DNA of 64,000 bases from Bacteroides ihuae (GCF_900104585.1 NZ_FNVX01000004.1:124001-188000); one strand, 5' to 3'. Positions 47,238 to 56,209 are shown, counted from the stretch's first letter. A program made the numbers and translations. Notes: generated from the sequence alone by a model not told the origin.

Positions 47238-47408
47238 ATGAATCCTCAAAAAATAAGAAACATTCTGAATATCCTTTTTATGATTGGCACGTTGATAGCT
47301 ATCATCGTTTACTTTGCTGTAGACGATAAGAAGACATTTATCTATGTGTGTGCTGCAGCCATCTTCGTAAAGATCATGGAGTTTTTTATACGATTCACTA
47401 ACAGGTAA
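47238..47408 (+). CDS. 56-aa membrane protein within the oxidoreductase operon
   Basis: ATG at 47238, 8 nt after the alpha-subunit stop; TAA ends at 47408, 6 nt before the beta-subunit ATG at 47415. The 56 aa begin MNPQKIRNIL and contain two hydrophobic segments (about residues 10-28 and 34-48) with a short DDKK turn between. The tight fit between two genes of one operon supports a real gene. Function is unknown; it could tether or regulate the complex at the membrane. It is too short for most ORF cut-offs. Confidence 0.7.
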   Translation: MNPQKIRNILNILFMIGTLIAIIVYFAVDDKKTFIYVCAAAIFVKIMEFFIRFTNR

Positions 47409-47414
47409 AACATT

Positions 47415-48182
47415 ATGATAACAAGAGAAGATATAATCAAGCCCGAGAATCTGGTTTACCAAAAACCGGTTCTAATGAACGATAACGCCATGCACTACTG
47501 CCCGGGCTGTAGCCATGGAGTAGTTCATAAGCTTATCGCCGAAGTGATAGAAGAGATGGGAATGGAAGATAAAACCATAGGTATCTCTCCTGTGGGATGC
47601 GCCGTTTTCATGTATAATTATCTGGATATAGACTGGCAAGAAGCCGCCCATGGACGTGCTCCTGCTGTAGCTACAGCCATCAAACGCTTGTGGCCAAGTA
47701 AATTGGTGTTTACCTATCAGGGCGACGGTGACTTAGCTTGCATCGGTACAGCCGAAACCATACACGCTCTTAATCGTGGAGATAACATTACCATTATTTT
47801 CATCAACAACGGTATCTATGGAATGACAGGCGGACAAATGGCACCAACGACTCTCTTAGGGATGAAAACAGCCACCTGCCCAGAAGGCCGTGATGTACAT
47901 TTACATGGCTATCCCATCAAGATCACAGAAATAGCAGCGCAATTGGAAGGTACATCATATGTTACCCGCCAATCAGTACAAAGCGTAGCTGCCATCCGCA
48001 AAGCCAAGAAAGCTATCCGCAAAGCATTCGAAAATTCGATGAGCGGAAAAGGCTCCAATTTGGTTGAGATTGTATCTACCTGCAATGCCGGATGGAAGAT
48101 GACACCTGTCGATGCCAATACATGGATGGAAAAAAACATGTTTCCTTTCTATCCGCTAGGCGATATTAAGGACAAAGAATAA
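47415..48182 (+). CDS. 2-oxoacid:ferredoxin oxidoreductase, beta subunit (TPP-binding)
   Basis: A 255-aa subunit. It has CPGCSHGVVH near the N terminus, PVGCAVFMYN, and the thiamine-diphosphate/Mg motif GDGDLACIG with later FINNGIYGMTGGQMAPTT. This is the catalytic core with the alpha subunit. It is 18 nt upstream of the gamma subunit. Confidence 0.93.
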   Translation: MITREDIIKPENLVYQKPVLMNDNAMHYCPGCSHGVVHKLIAEVIEEMGMEDKTIGISPVGCAVFMYNYLDIDWQEAAHGRAPAVATAIKRLWPSKLVFTYQGDGDLACIGTAETIHALNRGDNITIIFINNGIYGMTGGQMAPTTLLGMKTATCPEGRDVHLHGYPIKITEIAAQLEGTSYVTRQSVQSVAAIRKAKKAIRKAFENSMSGKGSNLVEIVSTCNAGWKMTPVDANTWMEKNMFPFYPLGDIKDKE

Positions 48183-48200
48183 TGCTAAAAGTCAACTAAG

Positions 48201-48743
48201 ATGAAAGAAGAAATAATTATAGCAGGGTTCGGTGGACAAGGTGTCTTGTCGATGGGAAAGATTCTAGCCTATTCCGGATTAATGGAAGACAAAGAAGTGA
48301 CCTGGATGCCTGCCTATGGCCCGGAGCAACGAGGAGGAACAGCCAATGTCACAGTTATCGTAAGTGACAATAAAATATCCTCACCTATTTTAAGTAAATA
48401 TGACACAGCTATCATCCTAAACCAACCTTCTCTCGAAAAATTTGAGAGCAAAGTGAAGCCTGGTGGCATACTTATATACGACGGATACGGCATTATCCAT
48501 CCACCCACACGAAAAGACATCAAAGTCTATCGAATAGACGCTATGGATGCAGCCAACGAAATGAACAATGCAAAAGCATTCAACATGATCGTACTTGGCG
48601 GATTGCTAAAACTGCGTCCCATCGTTACAATAGAGAGCGTACTAAAAGGACTAAAGAAGACCTTGCCCGAACGACATCATCATTTGATACCAATGAACGA
48701 AGCAGCCATACTCAAGGGTATGGAACTGATTCACGAACAATAG
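48201..48743 (+). CDS. 2-oxoacid:ferredoxin oxidoreductase, gamma subunit
   Basis: A 180-aa subunit of the POR/KOR catalytic gamma domain family. It starts IIIAGFGGQGVLSMGKILAY and contains WMPAYGPEQRGGTANVTVIV, both characteristic. It is the last gene of the operon and is followed by a terminator. Confidence 0.93.
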   Translation: MKEEIIIAGFGGQGVLSMGKILAYSGLMEDKEVTWMPAYGPEQRGGTANVTVIVSDNKISSPILSKYDTAIILNQPSLEKFESKVKPGGILIYDGYGIIHPPTRKDIKVYRIDAMDAANEMNNAKAFNMIVLGGLLKLRPIVTIESVLKGLKKTLPERHHHLIPMNEAAILKGMELIHEQ

Positions 48744-48771
48744 ATGATCCTTCATAACACATAATCGATAT

Positions 48772-48808
48772 ACCCGGATCCGCATTAGTTGCAGACCCGG
48801 GTTTATTC
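48772..48808 (+). terminator. Terminator after the oxidoreductase operon
   Basis: 12-bp arms with two mismatches (48772-48783 and 48791-48802, ACCCGG/CCGGGT ends) enclose a 7-nt loop, followed by TTATT. Confidence 0.6.
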
Positions 48809-48870
48809 GTCCTTGACCTTACCTTCATCTTTCGAAGCAATAATTGAAGTTAATACACAAAGCTTTTCGG

Positions 48871-48899
48871 TTGACGATTTATTTTTTATTGTATATTTG
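48871..48899 (+). promoter_or_regulatory. Promoter of the porin gene
   Basis: TTG (48871-48873), an 18-nt spacer and TATATTTG (48892-48899). The signal-peptide ATG at 48909 lies only 9 nt after the box, so the leader is very short or absent if this box is used. Confidence 0.5.
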
Positions 48900-48908
48900 C
48901 CGGTAATT

Positions 48909-50924
48909 ATGAAAAGATTCCTACTTACATATATCGTTTTAGTCATCATTGGCCAAGTCAATGCGTTCGCTCAGGTCAGAACGAACGATGCATTTGATGA
49001 GAACGGAAACCAGATAGATCCGTCCATGCGCGTAAAAAAGGATAGCTCAAATGTAGAAATACAAAGTGTGCAGCCCAAACTATACATGTGGAATATAACA
49101 GAAGAATTAGGCAACATCAAACCTATCAATGTAGATACTGCTTACCATCATTTTCAAAACACCAACTTAGGAGAAGGAATAAAGGGGCACTATAACTACT
49201 TGGGAAATCTCGGTGCTCCTCGTCTGTCTCGTTTGTTTTTTGAACGTTCTCAAGCCTCCTCCGCAATGTTTATGGATCCTTATTCAAGCTTCTATATAAA
49301 TCCTTGGGAATTCAAATTCACAAATAGTAATATACCTTATACGAATCTGACTTATTACAAAGCCGGTAGCAAAATAGACGGAGAAGAGCGTTTCAAATCT
49401 TATTTCTCCGTCAATGCGAACAAGCAATTGTCGTTCGGGTTTAATATAGATTACCTTTACGGTAGAGGCCTATATAACGATCAGTCTACCGCATTCTTCA
49501 ATGGAGGGCTATTTGGTAGTTATATCGGCGATCGCTATCAAGCTCATCTAATCTACAATAATTACGCCATGAAAATGGCTGAAAACGGTGGAATTAGTGA
49601 CGACAAATACATTACCAACCCTGAGGAGATGGCTGCAGGTACAAAACAATTTGAACCGGCAAATATACCAACCAACATAGATAGTACATGGAATAAAAAT
49701 AATAAATTCAATATCTATCTTACGCACCGATACAATATCGGATTTACCCGAAAGGCTACTGGAGTTGAGAATGATACGATTGATAAATACATACCAGTTA
49801 CTAGTTTCATCCACACTCTATCCATAGAGAAGGCAAGGCATCATTTTTTATCAACCGGGGAAACAAAAGGTTTCTACGATAACACTTATATCAATACAGG
49901 AACTCGTGTCAGCAATGATACAACTACATTTTTCAGCATTAAAAACACCCTAGGCATTGCCTTGCTCGAGGGATTTAACAAGTATGCCAAGTCCGGACTG
50001 ACTGCCTATATTTCTCACAAAATGAGTAAATATGAATTAATGAATAAAGATTCTGTATCAACAGACAAATATAACGAGCAAGAGATATTCGTAGGTGGAG
50101 AGCTATCTAAACGACAAGGTAGCCTGTTACACTATACCATTAATGGAGAGATTGGCGCCCTTGAGCAAGCTATCGGACAATTCCGTTTAAAAGGTGATAT
50201 GGACCTGAATTTTCACTTATGGAAAGATACTGTCAGCTTAATTGCCCGTGCTTACGTCAGCAATACTTTACCGGCATTTTACATGAGGCATTACCACTCC
50301 AATCACTTCTATTGGGACAATAGCTTCGATAAAGAATTTCGCTCTCACATTGAAGGTGAACTAAATATCCAACGTTGGCAAACCAACCTAAAAGTTGGGG
50401 TAGAAAATATTAAAAACTACACTTATCTGAATGAGATGGCGATGCCTGCTCAGTTCAGCGATAATATTCAAGTAGTATCTGCTACGTTGAACCAAAATTT
50501 TAAAGTGAGTATTTTTCATTTAGACAATGAGGTCACTTGGCAACAATCAAGCAACAATACTATATTGCCATTACCTAAACTCTCATTATACCACAACCTG
50601 TATTTGGAAACCAAGCTGGCCAAAAAGGTATTAAGCGTACAATTAGGTGCCGATGTTCGTTACTTCAGCAAGTACAGCGCCCCTGCTTATACGCCAGCCA
50701 TTCAGCAATTCCATCTACAAGCTACTGACAATCAGATAGAAATAGGAGGTTATCCAATCGTGAATCTATATGCTAATTTACAATTGAAACGTACTCGTTT
50801 TTTCGTGATGATGTATCACGTCAATCAAGGGATGATGAGCAATTCCAATTACTTCTTATCGCCTCACTACCCCATTAACCCTAGAATGCTTAAACTAGGA
50901 CTTTCGTGGAACTTTTATGACTAA
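48909..50924 (+). CDS. Putative outer-membrane porin (Bacteroidetes putative porin family)
   Basis: A 671-aa protein starting at 48909 (MKRFLLTYIV) with a signal peptide ending AFAQ; the frame upstream to 48789 crosses the promoter. The mature part is rich in alternating aromatic beta-strands and ends KLGLSWNFYD, a typical terminal barrel strand. It resembles the large Bacteroidetes family annotated as putative porin. The cargo is unknown. The solute-binding gene starts 6 nt downstream, so the two are coupled. Confidence 0.8.
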   Translation: MKRFLLTYIVLVIIGQVNAFAQVRTNDAFDENGNQIDPSMRVKKDSSNVEIQSVQPKLYMWNITEELGNIKPINVDTAYHHFQNTNLGEGIKGHYNYLGNLGAPRLSRLFFERSQASSAMFMDPYSSFYINPWEFKFTNSNIPYTNLTYYKAGSKIDGEERFKSYFSVNANKQLSFGFNIDYLYGRGLYNDQSTAFFNGGLFGSYIGDRYQAHLIYNNYAMKMAENGGISDDKYITNPEEMAAGTKQFEPANIPTNIDSTWNKNNKFNIYLTHRYNIGFTRKATGVENDTIDKYIPVTSFIHTLSIEKARHHFLSTGETKGFYDNTYINTGTRVSNDTTTFFSIKNTLGIALLEGFNKYAKSGLTAYISHKMSKYELMNKDSVSTDKYNEQEIFVGGELSKRQGSLLHYTINGEIGALEQAIGQFRLKGDMDLNFHLWKDTVSLIARAYVSNTLPAFYMRHYHSNHFYWDNSFDKEFRSHIEGELNIQRWQTNLKVGVENIKNYTYLNEMAMPAQFSDNIQVVSATLNQNFKVSIFHLDNEVTWQQSSNNTILPLPKLSLYHNLYLETKLAKKVLSVQLGADVRYFSKYSAPAYTPAIQQFHLQATDNQIEIGGYPIVNLYANLQLKRTRFFVMMYHVNQGMMSNSNYFLSPHYPINPRMLKLGLSWNFYD

Positions 50925-50930
50925 GACCGT

Positions 50931-51761
50931 ATGACATTGCCAAAATCAAGACTGCTGAAGTACTTCATTCTGGGCATCCTTTCGGTGCTTATCGCTTCTT
51001 TGTGGTTTCATAAAAAAGAAGAGCCTCAGAAGTCCCCACGTGACTACAATGCCATTAAAGCCGAAGGAATCATCAGAGTGGCGACAGAGTACAACTCCAT
51101 CGGATACTACACCGATGGCGATAGCATCTCCGGTTTTCATTACGAACTCATTAATGCCTTTGCCAAGCAGAATGGATTGAAAGCAGAAATTATCCCCGAA
51201 ATGAGTTATCAAAAACGACTTCAAGGGCTAAGTAATGGTACTTTCGATATTATTGGTTATGGCATACAGTCAACTAGCGAGCTCCAAGACTCACTACTAC
51301 TTACGATCCCTATCTTTTTAAGTAAACAGGTACTCGTTCAGCGAAAAGCGGTAAAAGGAGACTCTACCTACATCAGGAATCAACTCGATCTGGCAGGTAA
51401 AACTCTTTATGTAATCAAAGGATCGCCATCCATACTCCGCATACAGAATCTAGGAAACGAAATTGGCGATACTATTTTTGTGAAAGAGATTGATAAATAT
51501 GGGCCCGAACAACTTCTCGCCATGGTGGCTCATGGAGACATCAAATATGCAGTGTGCAACGAAGACATTGCCCGCGCAGAAATTGATTCGTTTCCCCAAC
51601 TGGACATCAATACCGACATCAGCTTCACCCAGTTCTACTCATGGGGTGTTAGCAAAAAATCTCCTGTACTATTAATTCAGCTTAATACTTGGTTGAAAAC
51701 GTTTAGCAAAAGCAAAGATTTTCAGCGCATCTATCACAAATATTACGGCAAGCAACACTAA
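50931..51761 (+). CDS. Membrane-anchored periplasmic solute-binding protein (family 3)
   Basis: A 276-aa protein with an N-terminal hydrophobic anchor (about residues 8-25, LLKYFILGILSV) that has no lipobox. The rest is a bacterial extracellular solute-binding family 3 fold: GIIRVATEYNSIGYY, GFHYELINAFAKQNGLK, and GKTLYVIKGSPSILRI. It resembles the amino-acid-binding half of MltF, but no lytic transglycosylase domain follows. No ABC transporter genes are nearby, so it may be a sensor or regulatory partner of the porin gene 6 nt upstream. Confidence 0.8.
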   Translation: MTLPKSRLLKYFILGILSVLIASLWFHKKEEPQKSPRDYNAIKAEGIIRVATEYNSIGYYTDGDSISGFHYELINAFAKQNGLKAEIIPEMSYQKRLQGLSNGTFDIIGYGIQSTSELQDSLLLTIPIFLSKQVLVQRKAVKGDSTYIRNQLDLAGKTLYVIKGSPSILRIQNLGNEIGDTIFVKEIDKYGPEQLLAMVAHGDIKYAVCNEDIARAEIDSFPQLDINTDISFTQFYSWGVSKKSPVLLIQLNTWLKTFSKSKDFQRIYHKYYGKQH

Positions 51762-51835
51762 AATCACATTCCACTACTTTTATCACTCATTCGCTACATT
51801 TTTATAGCACTATAGGCTAATCAAAAATAATCATG

Positions 51836-51843
51836 TATATTTG
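51836..51843 (+). promoter_or_regulatory. -7 box before the Gfo/Idh/MocA gene
   Basis: TATATTTG matches the consensus, 31 nt before the ATG at 51875. No -33 element was identified. Confidence 0.4.
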
Positions 51844-51874
51844 CGTAATAAGAGACGTTTTTTAATAAAAGATT

Positions 51875-52861
51875 ATGGATGATAAAGTGATTAAATGGGG
51901 ATTCATCGGCTGCGGAAACGTAACCGAACAAAAAAGTGGCCCCGCATTTAGGAAAGTAAAAAGCTCCGAGGTGGTAGCTGTGATGAGTCGGGATGGTGCA
52001 AAAGCAAAAGCTTATGCCGAAAAAAGAGGTATAAAGAAATGGTATGACGACGCACAAGAACTGATTGACGATCCGGAAGTAAATGCCATTTATATTGCTA
52101 CTCCTCCTTCCTCTCACGCCACGTATGCCATCATGTCTATGAAGGCAGGCAAGCCCGTCTACATAGAAAAACCAATGGCAGTGACCTATGAAGAATGTAC
52201 GCGCATCAACCGTGTATCACAAGAGACAGGTATGCCTTGTTTCGTAGCCTACTATCGTAGATATATGCCCTACTTCATGAAAGTAAAAGAACTCGTGCAA
52301 GATGGCACTATAGGTAACATCATCAACATACAGATTCGTTATGCTCAACCTGCTTACGAATTAGATTACAACAAGACCAATCTTCCTTGGCGCGTGCAAC
52401 CAGACATTTCCGGAGGTGGCTACTTTTATGACTTGGCACCTCATCAGCTCGACTTATTGCAGGATATGTTTGGCTGTATACTCGAAGCAAGTGGATACAA
52501 AAGTAATCGAGGCGGACTTTATCCTGCTGAAGATTCATTAAGCGCTTGTTTTCAGTTTGACTCAGGTTTGGTAGGCTCCGGTTCATGGTGTTTCGTGGCT
52601 CACGAATCTGCCAAAGAAGACCGCATCGAAGTCATTGGCGACAAAGGTATGATTTGCTTCTCCATATTTACCTACGATCCCATAGCCTTGCATACCGAAC
52701 GAGGGCGTGAAGAATTACGCATCGAAAACCCGGAACATGTACAGCAACCTCTTATTCAGGCTGTAGTAGATCATCTACTTGGCAAATCTATCTGCACGTG
52801 CGATGGAGAAAGTGCCACCACGACCAATTGGGTAATGGATAAAATTCTGGGAAAACTCTAA
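51875..52861 (+). CDS. Gfo/Idh/MocA-family NAD(P)-dependent oxidoreductase
   Basis: A 328-aa cytoplasmic enzyme. An N-terminal Rossmann domain (WGFIGCGNVTEQKSGPAF, then AIYIATPPSSHATYA) carries the EKPMAVTYEEC motif with the conserved Lys. The C-terminal domain (about 130-280) has DISGGGYFYDLAPHQLDLL with the usual active-site Asp/His. The family oxidises or reduces sugars and related polyols; the substrate is not readable. A single-gene unit closed by a terminator. Confidence 0.9.
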   Translation: MDDKVIKWGFIGCGNVTEQKSGPAFRKVKSSEVVAVMSRDGAKAKAYAEKRGIKKWYDDAQELIDDPEVNAIYIATPPSSHATYAIMSMKAGKPVYIEKPMAVTYEECTRINRVSQETGMPCFVAYYRRYMPYFMKVKELVQDGTIGNIINIQIRYAQPAYELDYNKTNLPWRVQPDISGGGYFYDLAPHQLDLLQDMFGCILEASGYKSNRGGLYPAEDSLSACFQFDSGLVGSGSWCFVAHESAKEDRIEVIGDKGMICFSIFTYDPIALHTERGREELRIENPEHVQQPLIQAVVDHLLGKSICTCDGESATTTNWVMDKILGKL

Positions 52862-52881
52862 ATATATCCCAACGACTATTC

Positions 52882-52971
52882 ACCACATATTAACGGATTA
52901 CACAGATTACTCATTCAACTATCGGAGGAATCTCAAAGGAAGTAGCCCGTTAATCTGTGGTTCTTTTTTAG
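52882..52971 (+). terminator. Terminator-like long hairpin after the oxidoreductase gene
   Basis: 15-bp arms with one mismatch (52882-52896 and 52947-52961) enclose a 50-nt loop, followed by TCTTTTTTAG. The loop is unusually large for an intrinsic terminator. Confidence 0.5.
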
Positions 52972-53047
52972 ATAATCTTCCCCTTTGCGAAACTTTTTTT
53001 CTTTTCCATGTCACGTTCGCCCATTCACCTTCGTCTTATCTCTGTAG

Positions 53048-53551
53048 ATGGAACTCAAAGAATTTAAAATAACAGTTCTCCCGCTTCGAAGCAAAATATT
53101 CAATTATGCACGGAAGCTAACTGACGACACCTCTGATGCGGAAGATGTGGTGCAGGAAGTGATGATAAAACTGTGGAACATTCGACAAAAGCTGGAAGAA
53201 TACAACAGCGTAGAAGCGTTGGCCATCAAAATCACCCATAACCTCTGCATGGATATGTGGCGAAGCAAGAAGCCCGACGCACTATCACTCGACCAAGTAC
53301 AGACAGCTACCCGAAGTTTAAACCCGGAACACTTGCTCGAAGGAAAAGATGAATTTCGATTGATAAACGAGATTATCAGTTCACTACCCACACTTCAACA
53401 GACCATCATCCGCATGAAAGATGTAGAAGAGTATGAAGCCGAAGAGATAGCCGAGATAACAGGATGTAGTCCGGAAGCTGTTCGCAGCAACCTATCGAGA
53501 GCCCGAAAAAAAGTGAGAGACATTTATATTAAGTTAAAAACAAACTGTTGA
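53048..53551 (+). CDS. ECF-type RNA polymerase sigma factor
   Basis: A 167-aa sigma-70 family protein. Region 2 contains TSDAEDVVQEVMIKLW; region 4 has LPTLQQTIIRMKDVEEY followed by a helix-turn-helix (EIAEITGCSPEAVRSNLSRA). It is the first gene of a four-gene operon with a membrane anti-sigma-like protein 70 nt downstream. It is not adjacent to a FecR gene. Confidence 0.93.
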   Translation: MELKEFKITVLPLRSKIFNYARKLTDDTSDAEDVVQEVMIKLWNIRQKLEEYNSVEALAIKITHNLCMDMWRSKKPDALSLDQVQTATRSLNPEHLLEGKDEFRLINEIISSLPTLQQTIIRMKDVEEYEAEEIAEITGCSPEAVRSNLSRARKKVRDIYIKLKTNC

Positions 53552-53621
53552 AGAATTCATAATAAGATAGTGCCTCCAGAAGGGCCAACCAAAAGATGAT
53601 TCAACAAAAAATAAACGAAGT

Positions 53622-54041
53622 ATGAATATAGAAGAGTTAGTAAACAAATATTTTGAAGGAGAAACTACTTGCGAAGAAGAGCGTGAACTACGTCGCTACT
53701 TCACGAGTGAAGATGTGCCTGAAGGTTTGCGAGCCTATCGACCTATTTTCGCTTACTTCGAAGAAGAAGCGAAACAAAACAAAAAATCACGCACAGAAGG
53801 TAAAACTCGAAACATCAGGCAACGCCTAATTTATGCGTTTAGTGGTATGGCTGCAGGCATTCTTTTAGCTATAGGTATTGCAAGTCTGTATCAACAATAT
53901 GACACTACATCGAGCAACTATGTCATTATTGATGGCAAAAAATACACCGATGCAAGTTTAGTCCATCAGCAAGCACAAGCGGCTTTTCGTGATGTCAGCC
54001 TAAGTAAAGATGATGTATTTGCCACCCTATTCAGTGAATAA
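53622..54041 (+). CDS. Putative anti-sigma factor, single-pass membrane protein
   Basis: A 139-aa protein. The N-terminal part is an acidic, helical cytosolic domain beginning MNIEELVNKYFEGETTCEEE, similar to the start of FecR-type anti-sigma factors. One membrane segment follows (about residues 73-90, GMAAGILLAIGIASLY) and a short periplasmic tail has IIDGKKYTDASLVHQQ. The FecR beta-domain is missing. Position after the sigma gene supports the anti-sigma role. Confidence 0.7.
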   Translation: MNIEELVNKYFEGETTCEEERELRRYFTSEDVPEGLRAYRPIFAYFEEEAKQNKKSRTEGKTRNIRQRLIYAFSGMAAGILLAIGIASLYQQYDTTSSNYVIIDGKKYTDASLVHQQAQAAFRDVSLSKDDVFATLFSE

Positions 54042-54069
54042 ATAGAAACTTTATAATAATGAAAGAAGT

Positions 54070-54516
54070 ATGAATAAAATCATTCGAACAACATTGATAA
54101 TTCTATTGCTTGGCGCAGCTACCACCATGCACGCACAGCAAGGATTACAAATAGCTTCTGTATTTCAAAAATACAGCAAGCATAAAGGGGTGACAATGGT
54201 GGAATTATCTAACGAGATGCTGGAGACTTATGAGATGACGCTCTACAAAAGTATTAGCTTCAAAGATGCAACAGAAGCAATGCCCTTGATCTTACATTGT
54301 CTGGAAATCGACAAGAAGAAAGCTAAGAAAGTAAAAGAAGTTATCTCAGGTGGAGAGATACAGTCGGGATATTACCAACTACCTCAGGTAAAAGAAGATA
54401 TAAACCGCTTTATACTTTTCAAATCAGGGAAAAATGAAGCGGCCACTCTCATCTACATCGAGGGAGAGCTCGATGCTGACGATTTAGTGACTATATTATT
54501 TATGAAAAAGAATTAA
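54070..54516 (+). CDS. Small secreted protein of unknown function (DUF4252-like)
   Basis: A 148-aa protein with a signal peptide ending MHAQQ. The mature part is alpha/beta with a basic KKKAKKVKEVI stretch and a C-terminal LIYIEGELDADDLVTILF. It resembles small Bacteroidetes proteins encoded with ECF sigma factors, of the DUF4252 or a related family; I am not sure which. It lies 28 nt after the anti-sigma-like gene and 24 nt before the barrel gene. Confidence 0.7.
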   Translation: MNKIIRTTLIILLLGAATTMHAQQGLQIASVFQKYSKHKGVTMVELSNEMLETYEMTLYKSISFKDATEAMPLILHCLEIDKKKAKKVKEVISGGEIQSGYYQLPQVKEDINRFILFKSGKNEAATLIYIEGELDADDLVTILFMKKN

Positions 54517-54540
54517 TATACTAAACAAAACATGATCATT

Positions 54541-55422
54541 ATGAAAAGAATCATCTTACTCCTGCTAATATTGGCTCCTATAATAGCCATGGCACAAGAT
54601 ATGAATGTAAAAGATACGACTCTCTTTGTAGGCAGCCGAAAAATAACCATCAAAGAGCGTGAAGGGAAAATAAAGGTAAAACTCTATGAAGAATCTTCGG
54701 ATGGAGATACCATTGAAAACGATCAGATATTCGAAGGTGTGTACATGGATGGGCAAAGCACCGAACGAAGAATGATATTAAGCATACCTTTCACTAAAAA
54801 GAAGTATAAGGGTCGCTTTGAGCCACACTACGCCGGTCTGTATTTTGGTTACGGTAACTTAGGCGACGGGCTCAGTCTAAACAATGCAGATGGAATAGAT
54901 CTCGTAGCTTCCAAATCATGGGAAATAGGTCTAAATCTCTTTCAAGGTGCACTCACCCTTACTCCCGACCATCATTGGGGATTAGTAAGCGGCTTGGGCT
55001 ACTCTTATAATTCTTTCCGTATTGACGGCAACAAAGCTTTTCAACGGGAAGACGGAGCTACCGTTCTAGCTTCTGCTCCTACTGACGTCACCTATAGTCA
55101 AAGCCGACTTCGCTACAATTCATTCCGCATTCCTCTATTGCTGGAGTGGCAGAACAGACTTAACAACAGAAGCCCGTTGTTTCTATCTCTAGGAGGTGAA
55201 GCTGAAATACGCTGTTGGATAAAGTCTAAAGTGAAGTATGACGGCCATGAAAGAACATTGGATAAAAACCTCAATGTTCGCCCTGTAGGCATCAATCTAC
55301 TAGCTCAGGCTGGTTATAACAACTGGGGTGTTTATCTCCGTTACTCTACCTTCAGCATCTTTCAAAAAGACAAAGGTCCTGAGTTACATCCGGTAACATT
55401 TGGATTAGTTTGGCACTGGTAA
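54541..55422 (+). CDS. Outer-membrane beta-barrel protein, unknown function
   Basis: A 293-aa protein from the ATG at 54541 (MKRIILLLL); an ATG nine bases earlier is possible. The signal peptide ends AMAQ. A short N-terminal domain is followed by an apparent eight-strand barrel of PorT/OmpA-like type ending PVTFGLVWHW. It is the last gene of the ECF operon. It may be an envelope sensor or the output of the sigma factor. Confidence 0.78.
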   Translation: MKRIILLLLILAPIIAMAQDMNVKDTTLFVGSRKITIKEREGKIKVKLYEESSDGDTIENDQIFEGVYMDGQSTERRMILSIPFTKKKYKGRFEPHYAGLYFGYGNLGDGLSLNNADGIDLVASKSWEIGLNLFQGALTLTPDHHWGLVSGLGYSYNSFRIDGNKAFQREDGATVLASAPTDVTYSQSRLRYNSFRIPLLLEWQNRLNNRSPLFLSLGGEAEIRCWIKSKVKYDGHERTLDKNLNVRPVGINLLAQAGYNNWGVYLRYSTFSIFQKDKGPELHPVTFGLVWHW

Positions 55423-55481
55423 AACAACATCAAAGCTTGCGTTTAAACACAAAACATTTTTCAAATCGAAGATTTATTTTG

Positions 55482-55489
55482 TACATTTG
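55482..55489 (+). promoter_or_regulatory. -7 box of the guanine deaminase gene
   Basis: TACATTTG matches the consensus, 29 nt before the ATG at 55519. Confidence 0.4.
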
Positions 55490-55518
55490 CCGCAAAGTAG
55501 TAAAAAGACGAATAACAA

Positions 55519-55986
55519 ATGACAAAAGAAGAATTGATGAGGAAGGCAATCGAGCTTTCCAAAGAAAATGTTGAAAATGGTGGCGGTCCTTTTGGAGCAG
55601 TGATAGCAAAAGACGGAAAGATTATAGCCACGGGAGTGAACCGCGTTACTGCATCGTGCGACCCCACAGCGCATGCCGAAGTAAGTGCCATACGCTCCGC
55701 AACCAGTCAACTAAGTACTTTTGATTTAAGTGGATACGAAATATATACCTCGTGCGAACCTTGTCCCATGTGTTTGGGTGCTATTTATTGGGCACGCTTG
55801 GACAAGATGTACTATGCCAATAACAAGACAGATGCCAAGAACATTGGTTTTGACGATTCATTCATCTATGACGAATTGGAACTAAAACCGACAGACAGAA
55901 AGCTACCCTCTGAGGTATTACTTGCCGACGAAGCCATCAAAGCTTTCGAAGCATGGGCACAGAAAGACGATAAGATAGAATATTAA
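55519..55986 (+). CDS. guaD: Guanine deaminase (CDA-fold)
   Basis: A 155-aa cytidine-deaminase-fold enzyme. Zinc ligands and catalytic Glu are His52 and Glu54 in AHAEVSAIR, plus Cys82 and Cys85 in SCEPCPMCLGAIYWAR. The segment GFDDSFIYDELEL and the final KIEY/KEY-type terminus closely match B. subtilis GuaD as I remember it. Adenosine tRNA deaminases lack this C-terminal region. It converts guanine to xanthine in the cytoplasm. Confidence 0.85.
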   Translation: MTKEELMRKAIELSKENVENGGGPFGAVIAKDGKIIATGVNRVTASCDPTAHAEVSAIRSATSQLSTFDLSGYEIYTSCEPCPMCLGAIYWARLDKMYYANNKTDAKNIGFDDSFIYDELELKPTDRKLPSEVLLADEAIKAFEAWAQKDDKIEY

Positions 55987-56003
55987 GATATCACTTCTAA
56001 AAC

Positions 56004-56050
56004 AAGATCTCCCCAATGCCTTACTAATAGTAAGTTGTTGGGGAGATCTT
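56004..56050 (+). terminator. Stem-loop after guaD
   Basis: Perfect 13-bp arms (56004-56016 and 56038-56050) with a further inner stem (CTTACT/AGTAAG). No T-run follows, so termination efficiency is uncertain. Confidence 0.5.
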
Positions 56051-56104
56051 CGCTTAAGGCTTATTCGGCATAAGTTATTACAAACAAGCCTAATTTTATA
56101 GATC

Positions 56105-56209
56105 ATATAAGTTCAGCGTGGTGAACTAGTTAGTTAACCACGCTGAACTAGTTAATTCACCGCGGTGAACTAACTAGATCAGCAAACCCTGCTCAGAAGG
56201 CCTGTAGAG
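56105..56209 (-). repeat. 105-bp interspersed palindromic repeat, copy 2 (inverted relative to copy 1)
   Basis: The reverse complement aligns with 11752-11856 over 105 bp without gaps. It contains a 13-bp perfect inverted repeat (56110-56122 with 56137-56149) and a second near-perfect palindrome around TTCACCGCGGTGAA. The pairing scheme differs from copy 1, while the sequence blocks are the same. It lies 118 nt after the guaD stop. Confidence 0.8.

Noticed and set aside
53622..54041. FecR protein for the sigma factor at 53048
   Set aside because: Only the N-terminal helical part and one membrane segment are present; the periplasmic FecR domain is missing.
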